Counted from the first letter of the stretch, positions 45,301 through 53,604 are shown. The stretch is DNA of 64,000 bases from Candidatus Contubernalis alkalaceticus (GCF_022558445.1 NZ_CP054699.1:2868001-2932000), one strand, 5' to 3'. Notes: generated from the letters alone by a model not told the origin. Made by a program: numbers and translations.

Positions 45301-48105
45301 GACCACAATAGCATCTAAGGCCCTTTTTGCCTGATATGGTAGAAAAATGATCGCTAGCAAGAATTGGTAGAATGCAGCCTTTAGTCCAAAGAAGCCTGGA
45401 ATATGCCTCTTAATTTTGTCTGATTTCAGCCCGCCAGCAAACATCTGCTCCCATAAACTTATGCCAAAAGTGACTAAAAGTGCAGCAATACCAAAGCCTG
45501 TCCAAAAACAGCTGCTTCCTGGAAGAACACTAAAGCCTAGAAAAATCAAAACCATTATAGAAGGCGCCAAGAGACTTCTTCTTAAGTTGTCCCCAATCTT
45601 CCAGATGGAAATAAATGACAGTGGGTTTTTTATGAGCCTATTATTTCTATCATTAACATTACTCCGTAACCATGGTATTAACTGCCAATCTCCTCTTATC
45701 CATCTATAAAGTCTTGTCATATAAGAATTATATTTAGATGGATAAGAATCCACCAGTTCCAGGTCTGTGACCAGTGCAGCTCTTACATAAGAGCCTTCCA
45801 ATAAATCATGGCTGAGGATGGCATTATCAGGTACTGCCTCTTTTAATATACTTTGAAAAACTCTTAAATCATAAATACCCTTACCTGTAAAAATCCCTTC
45901 TCCAAAAAGATCCTGATACACATCGGATATTGCACTGGCATAGGGGTCTATCCCCTCCTGCCCTGTATAAATCCTTGAGAAGATGGACCTGTTGGAGCTG
46001 TCCATATCAAAAGAAATTCTAGGCTGCATGAGACCATGCCCTTCGGTAACAATACCTTTCCTATGATCAATGACAGGCATATTGAGAGGATGGGCCATGG
46101 TGCCAATCATTTTTTTAGCCATCCCCAGGGGCAAAACCGTATCCGCATCTAAGGTTATAATATATTTGATATGGGTGGGAATGGATGTGTTGGAATAAAA
46201 GGAGAAACTAGTCTCGTCTGAACCAAGTAGCATGTCATTAAGTTCTATTAATGCACCTCTTTTTCTTTCCCATCCTGTCCAGAGGTCATCACCTGCATTG
46301 TATTTCCTGCATCTGTTATAAAAAAAGAAAATGTCCTGTTCTTCTTTTGCATACTTTTTATTCAAAGCCTTTATTCCCTCAAAGGCTTCCAGCAAAACAC
46401 TCTCATCTTCATCTTTGCTTGATTCAGCTGCATCTTGAAATGCGCCAATTAAGGCGAAGTATAAGTTATCTTCGGTATTTGCCAGGTAATGATTTTCCAT
46501 ATTTCCCAATAGTTCTGTTACCCGTTTCGCATCTGGAAGCAGGGCTGGGATTACAACCATGGTGCTCATGGCATCTAAAACCCCATCCTTTAGTTCAAGC
46601 CGTGGGAAAACTACTGGTTTTGTTACTTTACAGACCAACCAATTCACAATAGAAATAACCATCTCTGAAGCAGGGATAAGAACAGCTAACCCTGCAATAA
46701 CTGCATAAAACAGATAATTTGCATCTAGAAATTTCAGGGCATAGTTTATGGGAAATATTAGGACAAGCATGGTGAGGGCGCTTATGGAACCCATGTAAAT
46801 TAGAGCGGGGTTATTTTTTACTGAATGTATTATCTTTCTGAAAAATGTTCTCTTTTCAAGTTGTCCGCTTTCAAGTTTTCTGACCCCTTTCCCTACTAGA
46901 TAATATCCCACGTGGGCTCTTCTGCTATATTTGTTCTCGTCATCTTTTCTATTTATGTTTTCTACGTAAGCTTCCTGAGCAAGGCCTATGGCTTCTCTTG
47001 CTATCTGAAGTTCTGAAACGCCATACGCCTTTGCAAGCTTTGCAATTTGCCTCCTGTAATAATTACGGGAGTTGGTATCCATAAGCGTATATGTTCTATC
47101 GGGATCCTGCCTGAGGATCTTTTCCAAAAAGCTGGTTGACTCAAACACATCAACCCAATTAAGGTTTGAAACATATTTAAGACTTACGATGCAGTTTCCC
47201 ATAGAGACAGTGCTAACAGCCTGCTTATTATGTTCTTTTTGAGCAATAATTTCTGCTGTGGTATTAAATTTATCAAGGTTTTCGTCAATATATCTTAGAA
47301 CATCTGAGTACCGGCGGCCTGATCTTCTTAATCTGTAGAATAAGTGTTCCACGAAGGATGGATTGGCTTCATCAATGGCTGCTTTATTGTTTTCAAATAG
47401 CTTTACAATATTTTCTAATTCAACAGAATCTTCGGACAACCATTCTTCAACGATTTTATCCGCTAAATTCCACTGCTTTTGTGTTTCCTCTATTTTTTCA
47501 CTCAGTATTCTTATCTTCTCTATGAGAGCCAGTCTAATCACTGTGGGAATGATACATATCTCCCTCTCAAAAAGAATATTGTGAGATTGGTAGGCCTTGA
47601 GATATTTGAGCAGCGTACTTTCACCAATTTGACCATCAATCTGGGCTACCAGTTCCAGTGCTATGGCAAAGATTCTTGTATAACCCTTATACGGTCCATT
47701 TTTTAATACCGGCAAACCAAAGTATTCCTTCTTTGATAGGTCTTGTCGGATGCTTTTTACCTGTTCTTCAATAATATAAAAATTATCAAGGAGCCATTCT
47801 GCAGCAGGCGGAACTGTTCGCTTCGCCATCACATCATCGTTTAATCCTTTGTAGACACGAAGAATATAGCTATAATTATCATTCATCCGGGTCAAAGGCC
47901 AATTCAGTATGTTTGTTTTGGAAGTAACAGCATGTTCTAACCCCATATTCCTGGCATGATCCTCAAGTTCTTCCACTGTCAAAGAGGCGTCCCGGATATG
48001 AATATTCCTGGTTTTTCGAATCTTAAGCAAAACAGCCCAAAATATTATAGCCAAAAGAAGTGCGAAACCAATTTCAAAAGTATAATTAAAGTATGGAAAA
48101 CTCAT
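39310..48105 (-). CDS. Cyclic beta-1,2-glucan synthase (GT84 plus GH94-type domains)
   Basis: This very large membrane enzyme (2931 residues from ATG 48105 behind GAGGAG) initiates, elongates and cyclises beta-1,2-glucan from UDP-glucose. The N-terminal third has membrane segments and a family-84 glycosyltransferase domain with YIITLDADTVLPLGMAKKMI, plus SHDLLEGSYVRAALV and YRWIRGDWQLIPWL. The C-terminal part is a GH94 phosphorylase-like region (FRDQLQDCLAI, GGDWNDGMNTVG, HPHIGRGGWTWYTGSAGW) that controls ring size. The length matches the NdvB/Cgs family. In a Gram-positive the product is probably a cell-envelope or osmoregulatory glucan. Confidence 0.93.
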   Translation of the reverse strand: MSFPYFNYTFEIGFALLLAIIFWAVLLKIRKTRNIHIRDASLTVEELEDHARNMGLEHAVTSKTNILNWPLTRMNDNYSYILRVYKGLNDDVMAKRTVPPAAEWLLDNFYIIEEQVKSIRQDLSKKEYFGLPVLKNGPYKGYTRIFAIALELVAQIDGQIGESTLLKYLKAYQSHNILFEREICIIPTVIRLALIEKIRILSEKIEETQKQWNLADKIVEEWLSEDSVELENIVKLFENNKAAIDEANPSFVEHLFYRLRRSGRRYSDVLRYIDENLDKFNTTAEIIAQKEHNKQAVSTVSMGNCIVSLKYVSNLNWVDVFESTSFLEKILRQDPDRTYTLMDTNSRNYYRRQIAKLAKAYGVSELQIAREAIGLAQEAYVENINRKDDENKYSRRAHVGYYLVGKGVRKLESGQLEKRTFFRKIIHSVKNNPALIYMGSISALTMLVLIFPINYALKFLDANYLFYAVIAGLAVLIPASEMVISIVNWLVCKVTKPVVFPRLELKDGVLDAMSTMVVIPALLPDAKRVTELLGNMENHYLANTEDNLYFALIGAFQDAAESSKDEDESVLLEAFEGIKALNKKYAKEEQDIFFFYNRCRKYNAGDDLWTGWERKRGALIELNDMLLGSDETSFSFYSNTSIPTHIKYIITLDADTVLPLGMAKKMIGTMAHPLNMPVIDHRKGIVTEGHGLMQPRISFDMDSSNRSIFSRIYTGQEGIDPYASAISDVYQDLFGEGIFTGKGIYDLRVFQSILKEAVPDNAILSHDLLEGSYVRAALVTDLELVDSYPSKYNSYMTRLYRWIRGDWQLIPWLRSNVNDRNNRLIKNPLSFISIWKIGDNLRRSLLAPSIMVLIFLGFSVLPGSSCFWTGFGIAALLVTFGISLWEQMFAGGLKSDKIKRHIPGFFGLKAAFYQFLLAIIFLPYQAKRALDAIVVTLVRVLITKKNMLEWVTSADADKYQSSSLKSYLSAMSISVIQGFALAVLAYFFKPESLHLSLVFLVIWGVSPFIAYVISKDINIEQEKLGQEALLELGKITRKTWRYFEEFANAKNNFLAPDNFQEDPPRGIAYRTSPTNIGLGLLASLSGRDMGYTGILETFEAISKTVTTIEKMEKWNGHLYNWYDTRTLEPLKPLYVSSVDSGNFVCYLITLAQGLKEYYSRPLVDAVFVKGINDTLRNGLQEAEELPGFSCFDFVKNESDINPMSWNQALDEFIEGTVVTHIKKPAWKTKVERMAEIFKKELEIFVPWVYMTETMPEDMLSEGLLVETNKLLDILKTNVCLKDLAEFNSRVLTRIDQLLEETEKMEGVSFQEGLAWLHELRNAVIESNDYTLEFLEKYYQLIERIDVLSQDTKFTFLYDQRRQLFSIGYSINDKKLTNSYYDLLASEARQTSYIAIARGEVPPKHWFMLGRALTVVDHYKGLISWSGTMFEYLMPLVIMRSYRNTLLDETYSFVIKSQKKYGKQRGMPWGSSESSFNLMDINLDYQYKAIGVPWLGLKRGLIEDAVTAPYATFLALMVNPGDAYKNIQYLKAEGLDGPYGYYEAADYTPERLGSQSERVVIRSFMAHHQGMSLLALNNYLNKYTMQKRFSRDPYVKAARLLLQEKVPLNVVFTKENKEKVIPRQGMVYEDKAAHRRFRAPSLGLPKAHILSNGLYSVMLTDKGTGYSRSKTVDISRWRQDPILDNYGMFFYIKNIDKNQKWSAAYAPLQVLPDNYEVVFSPDKATYRRTDGDIETFTEVAVASGEIAEIRRVRLKNNGTTPCVIEVTSYFEPVLAPQECDLAHPAFSNLFVRTEFNSEYKALLANRRPRSPAEKGMWIAEIPVIDGEMVGDIQYETDRMNFIGRGHTLNNPTIIERDKPLSNTVGAVLDPIFSLRARVKIEPGKAARISFVTTMADNKKSLMELVEKYSKVETCDAAFWLAITRSQVETKYLNIKESQMELYQEMISHILFISPLRVRHQQLIKENRIGQSSLWPYAISGDRPIILLILNNIEEVEILYEVLKAHEYWRLKDLRVDLVILCKEENSYTNPLFSLIKEVVYSSQTHDVLSSCGDVFILNTNNMLTQEINLFSATARMTFNGQDGTMEEQIKNVSSIELPPLRDTVEKDSNDDLFTESKDEPLEQRLFPEPTADEKELSYFNGLGGFDREGKEYVIRLEQGQTTPAPWANVIANPEFGFMVTESGGGFTWCENSRENKLSPWSNNPVIDNPGEIFYLSDKSGKPWSITPLPIREEEAYTIKHGFGYSEFEHVSHGISQSLVQFVPVEGTVKISIISLRNNSPTARDLNITYYVSPVLGVNTQETARHLVSAKTNRGTLIIENPYNREFADRVCFMDTSIEERSITGDRKEFFGKGKIESPESLKRKYLSGTVGAGYDPCAAMQVDIGMKAYETKEIVFVFGMAGNLKKVHELVEKFNSVHGAKKSLTDVKKFWQDKLQVIQVKTPDTAMNIMLNGWLIYQTISCRMWARSGFYQAGGALGFRDQLQDCLAIAAIWPQIAKKQILQHARHQFVEGDVLHWWHEPAGKGTRTRISDDYLWLPYVTAEYVRITGDFDILHNRISFLEEDILKDHEDERYCQPKISKEISSLYDHCIRALENGLKFGERGLPLMGGGDWNDGMNTVGIEGKGESVWLGWFLHTTLEMFIPICQEMGEVDRSDRYLALSGRIVNAIEENAWDGNWYKRAFFDNGAPLGSINNRECKIDSIAQAWAVISGAGNDERAARAMDSLEDYLVMRDDGLIKLLTPPFDEGDMEPGYIKGYPPGVRENGGQYTHAAAWIVTAFAMLGDGDKAWELFGMLNPINHTRTDREYATYKVEPYVMAADVYGEHPHIGRGGWTWYTGSAGWVYQAGLEDILGFSKNGDQLTIEPCIPKNWTEYSVIYRYVETTYEINVRNPKSLNQGVFSISVDGENLEDSVIKLSNDKKTHYIEVLMGS

Positions 48106-48114
48106 TTTTTGCAT

Positions 48115-48468
48115 CTCCTCAAATCTTATAATGAAAAACTCAAGTTAAAAAAAACAACACCTTTGATAGCTTTCTGTGTGTAAACATTATATAAAGCGGG
48201 TAAGGGTTAAGAAAAATAATATTTATAGATGAAGGTTCTAAAAGGAAATTATGCTGACACTGTGCTGGCAGAACCCTTATGAATTTTGTGAACCCAGTTC
48301 TTGGCCGGCACGATAAATCAAGTGTTGAAGGAAAATTAATGACTTTGCGGAATTGCAAACTGAGACAAAGTTGGTACAAAGAAAATCTCTTAATTACTTT
48401 CTGTTATTTTAAGACAAAATCATATGATATAATTAATATATAAGGTCTCATAATAGAGGTGCACAAGT
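48115..48468 (+). promoter_or_regulatory. Divergent intergenic region before yihY-like gene
   Basis: This is a 354-bp region between two divergently transcribed genes. A TATAAT at 48428-48433 is a likely rightward -10 box. The -35 is poor (TTATTT region near 48404). No other structure stood out. Confidence 0.4.
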
Positions 48469-49308
48469 ATGATTCGAATAAAGGAATACCCCATGCTGCT
48501 GTATACAAGAGTTCAGAAAAATGAAACCACTGCCAGGGGAGCACAGCTGAGCTATTTTTTTATCCTGTCGATTTTTCCTTTTCTGATATTTTTGATTACC
48601 CTTATTGACTATACCCCTTTAACACAGCAGGATACATTACACCAGCTTTCCCTGTTACTTCCTGACGCGGCCTTTGCCATTATTGAACAAATTGTCTCAG
48701 AAGTGGCGGCAGCAGATAACTTCACATTACTGTCTCTAAGCATCCTGTCTACGATTTGGACCGCAAGCAGAGGTATATCCGCTCTCATTAAAAGTATAAA
48801 CCAGACCTATAACATAAATGAACACAGATCTTTTCTTAAACTGAATGCCATCGGAATCTTTGCCACATTTGCTATGGCGCTGGTTATCTTGTTTACACTA
48901 AGCTTTTTAGTCTTTGGTAGAGTCATAGGTGAACTGGCCTTTCAGTATCTAGGCCTTGCAGCAATCTTTAGTGTTTTATGGTCGGTATTGCGTTATGCCA
49001 TACCCTTCTTTATTATCTTTGTAAGTTTCACGCTGTTGTTTCTATATTCTCCTAATCGCCAATTACAGTTTAAAAATGTTTACCCGGGAGCAATTTTTTC
49101 GACTTTGGCCTGGATTACCGCCTCTCAGGCTTTTGCCTTTTACGTAAACAACTTCGGTAATTTCTCCCGAACCTACGGCAGTATCGGCGGAATTATCGTA
49201 TTTATGATCTGGATCTATATAAGTAATGTGGTGGTGTTATTGGGAGGAGAAATAAACGCCACATTGTATTACCTGCTTCATGAATCAAATAATAATATTT
49301 CAGCATAA
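48469..49308 (+). CDS. YihY/UPF0761 family integral membrane protein
   Basis: A 279-residue polytopic protein with about six hydrophobic segments, of the family once mislabelled RNase BN. Characteristic parts are ETTARGAQLSYFFILSIFPF near the N-terminus and NNFGNFSRTYGSIGGIIVFM followed by WIYISNVVVLLGGEINA. The function is unresolved; family members are linked to envelope processes. It ends before strong hairpins that would stop its transcript. Confidence 0.88.
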   Translation: MIRIKEYPMLLYTRVQKNETTARGAQLSYFFILSIFPFLIFLITLIDYTPLTQQDTLHQLSLLLPDAAFAIIEQIVSEVAAADNFTLLSLSILSTIWTASRGISALIKSINQTYNINEHRSFLKLNAIGIFATFAMALVILFTLSFLVFGRVIGELAFQYLGLAAIFSVLWSVLRYAIPFFIIFVSFTLLFLYSPNRQLQFKNVYPGAIFSTLAWITASQAFAFYVNNFGNFSRTYGSIGGIIVFMIWIYISNVVVLLGGEINATLYYLLHESNNNISA

Positions 49309-49384
49309 AAAAAGCTTTTCCTTTCGGTCCCCTTTAGGAAGCTTTTCTTATTCTGTATTTATTAGCCATTTACCAGTGTAAAGA

Positions 49385-49424
49385 TGAAGACTACCGGCTG
49401 CTTTTAGCAGCCGGTAGTCTTTTG
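49385..49424 (+). terminator. Terminator hairpin overlapping the 3' end of the opposing gene
   Basis: AAGACTACCGGCTGC-TTTTA-GCAGCCGGTAGTCTT followed by TT. It serves rightward transcription from the YihY-like gene and overlaps the last codons (RLPAAKSSR) of the leftward AI-2E-family gene. A second weaker hairpin (AAGCTTTTCCT...AGGAAGCTT) lies at about 49312-49345. Confidence 0.7.
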
Positions 49425-50494
49425 CGCAAAAAACCATATATGTGGGCAGAAATAATCTTTAGAATAACAAAAGTGGGTACTGCGAAAATTAGCCCTAAAA
49501 GACCGGCCATACTGCCAGCCAACAACAAAAGAATAATAATGGTCAGTGGATGAATATAAAGCTTTTTGCCCATGACCTGCGGAGTGATAAACAGGCTTTC
49601 AATTTGTTGCACTACCACAATCACAATAAGCACTAGAAATGCCATTAAAGGGGATGTAAAAAAACCAACAATTACAGCGGGAATTGTAGCAATAAACGGG
49701 CCCAAATAAGGAATAAAATTGGTAACAACTGCAAAAAGGGCCAGAATTAGTGCATGTTGGATGCCAATTATTAAAAACCCAATATACATGAGGACGCCCA
49801 CGGACACACTGACAATTATTTGTCCCTGTATAAAAGAGGAAAGCCCACGGTCAATTTCCCTAAAAGTATTGACTGTTTCTTCTCTGTAGCGCTCTGGAAT
49901 CTGCTTCATCAGATAACCTGCAAATTTGTCACCGTCTTTTAAAAGATAAAATAGAAAAATAGGCAAGAGAACAAAGATGAGACCTGCATTAGCTAGAATG
50001 CTCATTACAGCAGATACACTGTCCTGCAGATTGGGCAGGGCATTGAGCAGCACATCGGACACTGATTCCGTAATAGTCTCTAGGGAAATCCTTTCATCTG
50101 CCTGAAAACGCTTAAATATGGCACCATCTTCCAAAGATGCCACCGTATTGATTGTTTGGTCCATATAAGTGGGGAAGGCCTCAATTAACTCTAACAACTG
50201 ATTATAAGCTACTATCCCTACGGTTAAAACCATAAACAAAGCTAATAAAACAAGTACTGCATAAAGCATAACAATGGCCAGAGGCCTGGCAATTTTTCGA
50301 TTCTCCAACCAGTTAACAATAGGGCTAAAAAGATAGTATAGGATAAGTGCCAAAAATGTAGGTAAAAACAATAGCCTTACCACTACTACTAATGGAATAA
50401 AAATGAAAGAAACTTCTCTGCCAATATAAACAATGCTAAAAATTAGAAGAATCCAGACAGCTGCTCTAAATGACTTGGCATTTATAAAGTCCAT
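49391..50494 (-). CDS. AI-2E transporter family (PerM/YdbI-like) membrane protein
   Basis: The 367-residue protein has about eight hydrophobic segments and the family patterns ALILYYLFSPIVNWLENRKI, FLFYLLKDGDKFAGYLM, FIPYLGPFIATIPAVIVGF and QQIESLFITPQVMGKKLYIH. Family members are exporters or Na+/H+-type carriers; the substrate cannot be told from sequence. It is leftward; the small genes DUF948 and YtxH lie upstream with the same direction, separated by a palindrome at 50513. Confidence 0.88.
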   Translation of the reverse strand: MDFINAKSFRAAVWILLIFSIVYIGREVSFIFIPLVVVVRLLFLPTFLALILYYLFSPIVNWLENRKIARPLAIVMLYAVLVLLALFMVLTVGIVAYNQLLELIEAFPTYMDQTINTVASLEDGAIFKRFQADERISLETITESVSDVLLNALPNLQDSVSAVMSILANAGLIFVLLPIFLFYLLKDGDKFAGYLMKQIPERYREETVNTFREIDRGLSSFIQGQIIVSVSVGVLMYIGFLIIGIQHALILALFAVVTNFIPYLGPFIATIPAVIVGFFTSPLMAFLVLIVIVVVQQIESLFITPQVMGKKLYIHPLTIIILLLLAGSMAGLLGLIFAVPTFVILKIISAHIYGFLRKRLPAAKSSR

Positions 50495-50512
50495 ATACGC
50501 ATCATTCCTTTA

Positions 50513-50554
50513 GGTAATTTAAGGATAGAGCGCTTGCTCTATCCTTAAATTACC
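50513..50554. repeat. 19-bp perfect inverted repeat between the AI-2E-family and DUF948 genes
   Basis: GGTAATTTAAGGATAGAGC and its exact complement flank GCTT. The right arm ends one base before the DUF948 stop. There is no T run on either side, so it may stabilise or process the transcript rather than terminate it. Confidence 0.7.
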
Positions 50555-50555
50555 T

Positions 50556-51011
50556 TCACTGTTTTTTACTAAACATCTCCAAAAATATCCTCAGGCCTTC
50601 ACTGACAATTCTTACATAACTAAGAATATCCTCCGTATTCTCCTGTACGGTACTGGCTGTCTCCATTAAGCTGGCGTTCACCATATCAACGGAATCATCT
50701 ACTTTTTCACTGGTATGTTTAAGGGTGGTGGACAGGCTGTAAATATTGTTGATTGTTCCGGGTATCTGCACATCAAGAAGGTCTTTGTTCATATATAGCG
50801 AACTGCTGATCTCATTAATGTTCTTCATGGAGCTAGTTACGTTATCAATGGTATCCTGAATATTTTTCTCATTGTCAACAATACGCTTATTTATACCGGA
50901 CACAACTTTGTTGAAGTTGCTTAACGTGATAATAGCATAAATCCCGGCTATGAACATCCCCAGGAGTACAAGAAAAATACCAAACTCCTGAAGCGTAAAT
51001 GATATCGTCAT
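50556..51011 (-). CDS. DUF948-like membrane-anchored coiled-coil protein
   Basis: A 151-residue protein with one N-terminal membrane segment (LQEFGIFLVLLGMFIAGIYA) and a long helical, Asn/Ser-rich tail predicted to be coiled coil. DUF948 proteins commonly sit beside YtxH genes, as here, and are thought to be envelope or general-stress proteins. Start ATG follows AGAAGGTGAG. Confidence 0.75.
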   Translation of the reverse strand: MTISFTLQEFGIFLVLLGMFIAGIYAIITLSNFNKVVSGINKRIVDNEKNIQDTIDNVTSSMKNINEISSSLYMNKDLLDVQIPGTINNIYSLSTTLKHTSEKVDDSVDMVNASLMETASTVQENTEDILSYVRIVSEGLRIFLEMFSKKQ

Positions 51012-51030
51012 TTTCTTATCTCACCTTCTT

Positions 51031-51441
51031 TTACTTTGCTTTTTTATCTATCTTTTCTTTTGCCTCCTGCAGCTCTTTCTTCGCTTCCTTCGCTGCATCT
51101 TTGATTTCATCTTTAGCCTCGGCAAATGCTTCTACGATAATTTCTTTTTCTTGTTTCTTCTCTTCAACTTTTCTAGTCACGGTATCCCTCACACCTTCAA
51201 CCTTCTCCGCAATATTTTCTTTAATCTCTTGAAGCTGCTCTTTACTTTTGTTTAATGTATCGGCTGCTTTTCCCTTAATTTCATTTCGGGTTTCTTCTCC
51301 TGCTTTTGGTGCAAAAAGTATCCCGCTCGTTAAACCCACTGCAGCCCCCACGGCAAAACCGGCAGCCACCTTAGCCGCAGCCTCTTTACGCTCCTGCTTT
51401 TCTTTTTCGGCCTTAACCTTTTGCAAATAATCTTTTAACAT
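51031..51441 (-). CDS. YtxH-domain protein
   Basis: This 136-residue protein has the YtxH glycine-rich helix AGFAVGAAVGLTSGILFAPK followed by AGEETRNEIKGK and a long Lys/Glu-rich amphipathic tail. YtxH proteins are small membrane-associated general-stress proteins. It lies directly upstream of the DUF948 gene, 19 bases apart, probably as one transcript. Confidence 0.82.
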   Translation of the reverse strand: MLKDYLQKVKAEKEKQERKEAAAKVAAGFAVGAAVGLTSGILFAPKAGEETRNEIKGKAADTLNKSKEQLQEIKENIAEKVEGVRDTVTRKVEEKKQEKEIIVEAFAEAKDEIKDAAKEAKKELQEAKEKIDKKAK

Positions 51442-51829
51442 AATCTTACTCCTCCTTTTTTAATACTGAAAATAAAATAAGCTATCCAATATTTAATTAT
51501 TTTTGATTGTCAAGCTCCATTTACTCAGTCCTTTCAAAACGGCTGCCGTTACGCGGCATAATCAGCTTCAACACAACCGGACAATCACGGCCACGACCAC
51601 CATCGCAATCAAGTTACAGGCTCAAAGACCCCAGTAGTCTCCACGCCATCGATAGGAACCTGAGAAAAAATGCCTTCAAAGATGCCCACAATACGTATAG
51701 ATGCCCAGAAATCTGCTTTATTACCGTCATAATAGGTCATCCTCTTTAGCGTGATTATGAGTATCGACAGAAAAGAATTCTAATGTTTTGCATTACTTGT
51801 AAATGCCTAACAGGGCTCTGGGTTGTCTT
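51442..51829. other. Largely noncoding spacer with a possible 43-residue ORF
   Basis: The only candidate is 51609-51740 on the minus strand (starts MTYYDGNKADFWASIRIVGI, ends TTGVFEPVT), with GAGG directly before the ATG. It may be a real small protein or the end of a decayed one; the family is unknown. Confidence 0.3.
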
Positions 51830-52112
51830 CTAAATGAGATACATCTTCGTGGACATTCTTTTCTCAACAGAGGCTTCATGCTCCATATGCCACCTGCCCA
51901 CCTCGGCTTCCAACTTCATCTTATCTTTCTCCATGAGTTGCAGACGGCGCTGCAATTCCCCTTGATTACGGTGTATTCCTCGAAATTTTAGATGAGTCTG
52001 GATACTGCGAAAGAGGATAAAAAAGCCCAAATTCAAGGCGCCTGCACAGGCAGTACTCCAGGATTATCGCAGTCAAAAAGAGTCCTACATGACCGAGAAC
52101 AAAATCGAATGA
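51830..52112 (-). pseudogene. Degenerate LapA-like gene
   Basis: The frame ACAGALNLGFFILFRSIQTH, then ELQRRLQLMEKDKMKLEAEV, is an obvious relative of the LapA protein encoded at 53142-53573 (SAFAGAMFVGFLGIFRSIHN, KKELERRVKLLEGEKEKLEA). It lacks the first membrane segment and a start. It is a decayed copy of the duplicated module. Confidence 0.6.
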
Positions 52113-52120
52113 ACCCTTCT

Positions 52121-52348
52121 TCATATCAATAAAGAATATAGTGATGTGGCCCAGCCAACCGCTTTTTCAAATATATTCGAAATGGTGTTACCGATATAAT
52201 CTACCTTTTGCAGGTGATCATATTCTGGGTTCACCACAGCCTGACAACCCACCAGTACAAAGGGTAAAATAAGAATAAATAATAACAAAAGTGCGGTATG
52301 TTCGCTTAATATCATGGCACTTTCACCATTACCCCTGTTTTTTGTCAT
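52121..52348 (-). CDS. Small membrane or lipoprotein-like protein of the duplicated LapA module
   Basis: A 75-residue frame with one hydrophobic stretch (TALLLLFILILPFVLVG) followed by Cys, a possible lipobox, and a short polar tail. The ATG has GAGGATGG upstream. It occupies the same relative place as the 53-residue membrane protein at 53605-53766. Function unknown. Confidence 0.45.
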   Translation of the reverse strand: MTKNRGNGESAMILSEHTALLLLFILILPFVLVGCQAVVNPEYDHLQKVDYIGNTISNIFEKAVGWATSLYSLLI

Positions 52349-52369
52349 CGGGAACCATCCTCTGGAATC

Positions 52370-52579
52370 TTAACTTCTGTCAAGAAAGCAAGGCAATAAG
52401 CCTCCATACCCGAGAACTGCATACATCTTCCTTATCTTGATCTTTTCGTCAACTCGCTCAACATCCACACCGGATGTTAAATCTTTTGAACCGTCCACAA
52501 AAACAGTATCCTCGCCAATGTCCGCAAAGACACCTGTTTCCTTTACTTTTATTATTATGGCGTATCTCGCTATTTTCAA
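52370..52579 (-). CDS. Hypothetical small protein, first copy of a duplicated ORF
   Basis: The frame begins KIARYAIIIKVKETGVFADI and continues to SGVDVERVDEKIKIRKMYAV. A matching segment KIERYAIIIKVKETGVF is encoded at 54097 in the second repeat. The start is unclear (TTG, no ribosome binding site) and sense coding may continue upstream, so this could be part of a larger decayed gene. Confidence 0.35.
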   Translation of the reverse strand: MKIARYAIIIKVKETGVFADIGEDTVFVDGSKDLTSGVDVERVDEKIKIRKMYAVLGYGGLLPCFLDRS

Positions 52580-52966
52580 AAATAAATGGCTTTGGGAATT
52601 TGAGGCTAATAACTCAACTTGGTGTTTGTCCTGTTTGTAAATTTTATCAAAAATGGTGCGTAGATAACAATTAGCACTTTTCTAAATTTTTACTCAATTT
52701 ATTTCATTCCTGATGAACGCAACATGGTGGAAGGCAAAAGGAAGGGTCAAACCGGAACGGAGCCGGGACGCCATGAAACCGCAGCGCAGGATTTATGAAC
52801 TGATCTAAAGCTGGAAGGAATCGTCTTTTTTGGGACAATTCCGGCGATGGTCGGAGAAGAAGATCCTGAAGATTAATCTGAAGGTCTGTTAGGCCCTGGT
52901 CTTATTATACAAAAAACCTCGGCAGAAAACGTATCTTCCACGAGGTTAGGATAATCTACTTAGGCC
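52525..52966. repeat. 442-bp direct repeat, left copy
   Basis: Nearly identical to 54043-54484 (constant offset 1518 apart from small indels). It contains DNA that looks like decayed coding sequence and ends with a leftward terminator. The two copies bracket the intact LapA module and reflect a tandem duplication. Confidence 0.85.
52911..52947 (-). terminator. Leftward terminator (left copy)
   Basis: Read leftward: AACCTCG, an 18-20 base loop, CGAGGTT and then TTTTG. It would stop transcripts coming from the lapA gene at 53142. Confidence 0.65.
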
Positions 52967-53076
52967 AAAAAGAGGCCAAATATGTGACTCCACTTGCCTA
53001 GCTTCTCCACCAGACGAACCATTTCTTTTTTATATTCCGAGTCAAATCAAATCTTCATAGTTTCTTTTTCAACATA

Positions 53077-53110
53077 GTCTGAACTATGCCGAATTCGGCA
53101 TAGTTCAGAC
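53077..53110. repeat. 34-bp perfect palindrome
   Basis: GTCTGAACTATGCCGAA is followed directly by its exact complement, with no loop. It lies 31 bp downstream of the lapA stop. It could be a protein-binding site or a cruciform-forming sequence. Confidence 0.75.
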
Positions 53111-53141
53111 CAGGGAAGCCAATTCACCAGTTCCATTTATA

Positions 53142-53573
53142 TCAATCACGCTCTTTCGCAGCAGTATCTTCACGTTCTTTCTGCTGCTTTTTTAACTCTT
53201 CTTCAAGTTTTTTCTTCTCATCCACTAAATCACCATGCGCTTTCGCAGCAGCATCTTCACGTTCTTTCTGCTGCTTGCCCAACTCGGCTTCCAGCTTTTC
53301 CTTCTCACCCTCGAGAAGTTTAACGCGTCGCTCCAACTCTTTTTTGTGGCCGCGATCACCCTGTGAATTCATATAGTTATGGATGCTGCGAAAGATACCC
53401 AAAAAGCCCACAAACATTGCCCCCGCAAAGGCGGAACCCAGGATCAGCATAAACAAAGTAAGGCTCCCCTGGCCAAAAAGATAGTTCACAGTAACAACTT
53501 CATTATTGATCATAGCCACTACAGCTATAACCAAACCAACCAGTAGCGCCAACAAAAGGAATATTATTCTCAT
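53142..53573 (-). CDS. LapA-domain (DUF1049) membrane protein with coiled-coil tail
   Basis: A 143-residue protein starting at ATG 53573 behind GAAAGGAG; an earlier in-frame start at 53642 would run through the upstream gene and lacks a good site. It has two membrane segments (IIFLLLALLVGLVIAVVAMI and LTLFMLILGSAFAGAMFVGF), the LapA pattern, and a charged tail with an internal duplication (KQQKEREDAAAK / KQQKEREDTAAK) predicted to be coiled coil. LapA homologues assist envelope biogenesis in other bacteria; its role here is unproven. Confidence 0.78.
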   Translation of the reverse strand: MRIIFLLLALLVGLVIAVVAMINNEVVTVNYLFGQGSLTLFMLILGSAFAGAMFVGFLGIFRSIHNYMNSQGDRGHKKELERRVKLLEGEKEKLEAELGKQQKEREDAAAKAHGDLVDEKKKLEEELKKQQKEREDTAAKERD

Positions 53574-53604
53574 TTTTTGTTCTCCTTTCCTCGATTTCCG
53601 GTAT

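Noticed and set aside
52730-52860. Possible riboswitch (c-di-GMP or cobalamin-like) in the 442-bp repeat, from GGGTCAAACCGG and CCGGGACGCC
   Set aside because: The helices do not match either consensus, no gene with a fitting function follows, and the two copies differ by indels that would break the proposed pairing.
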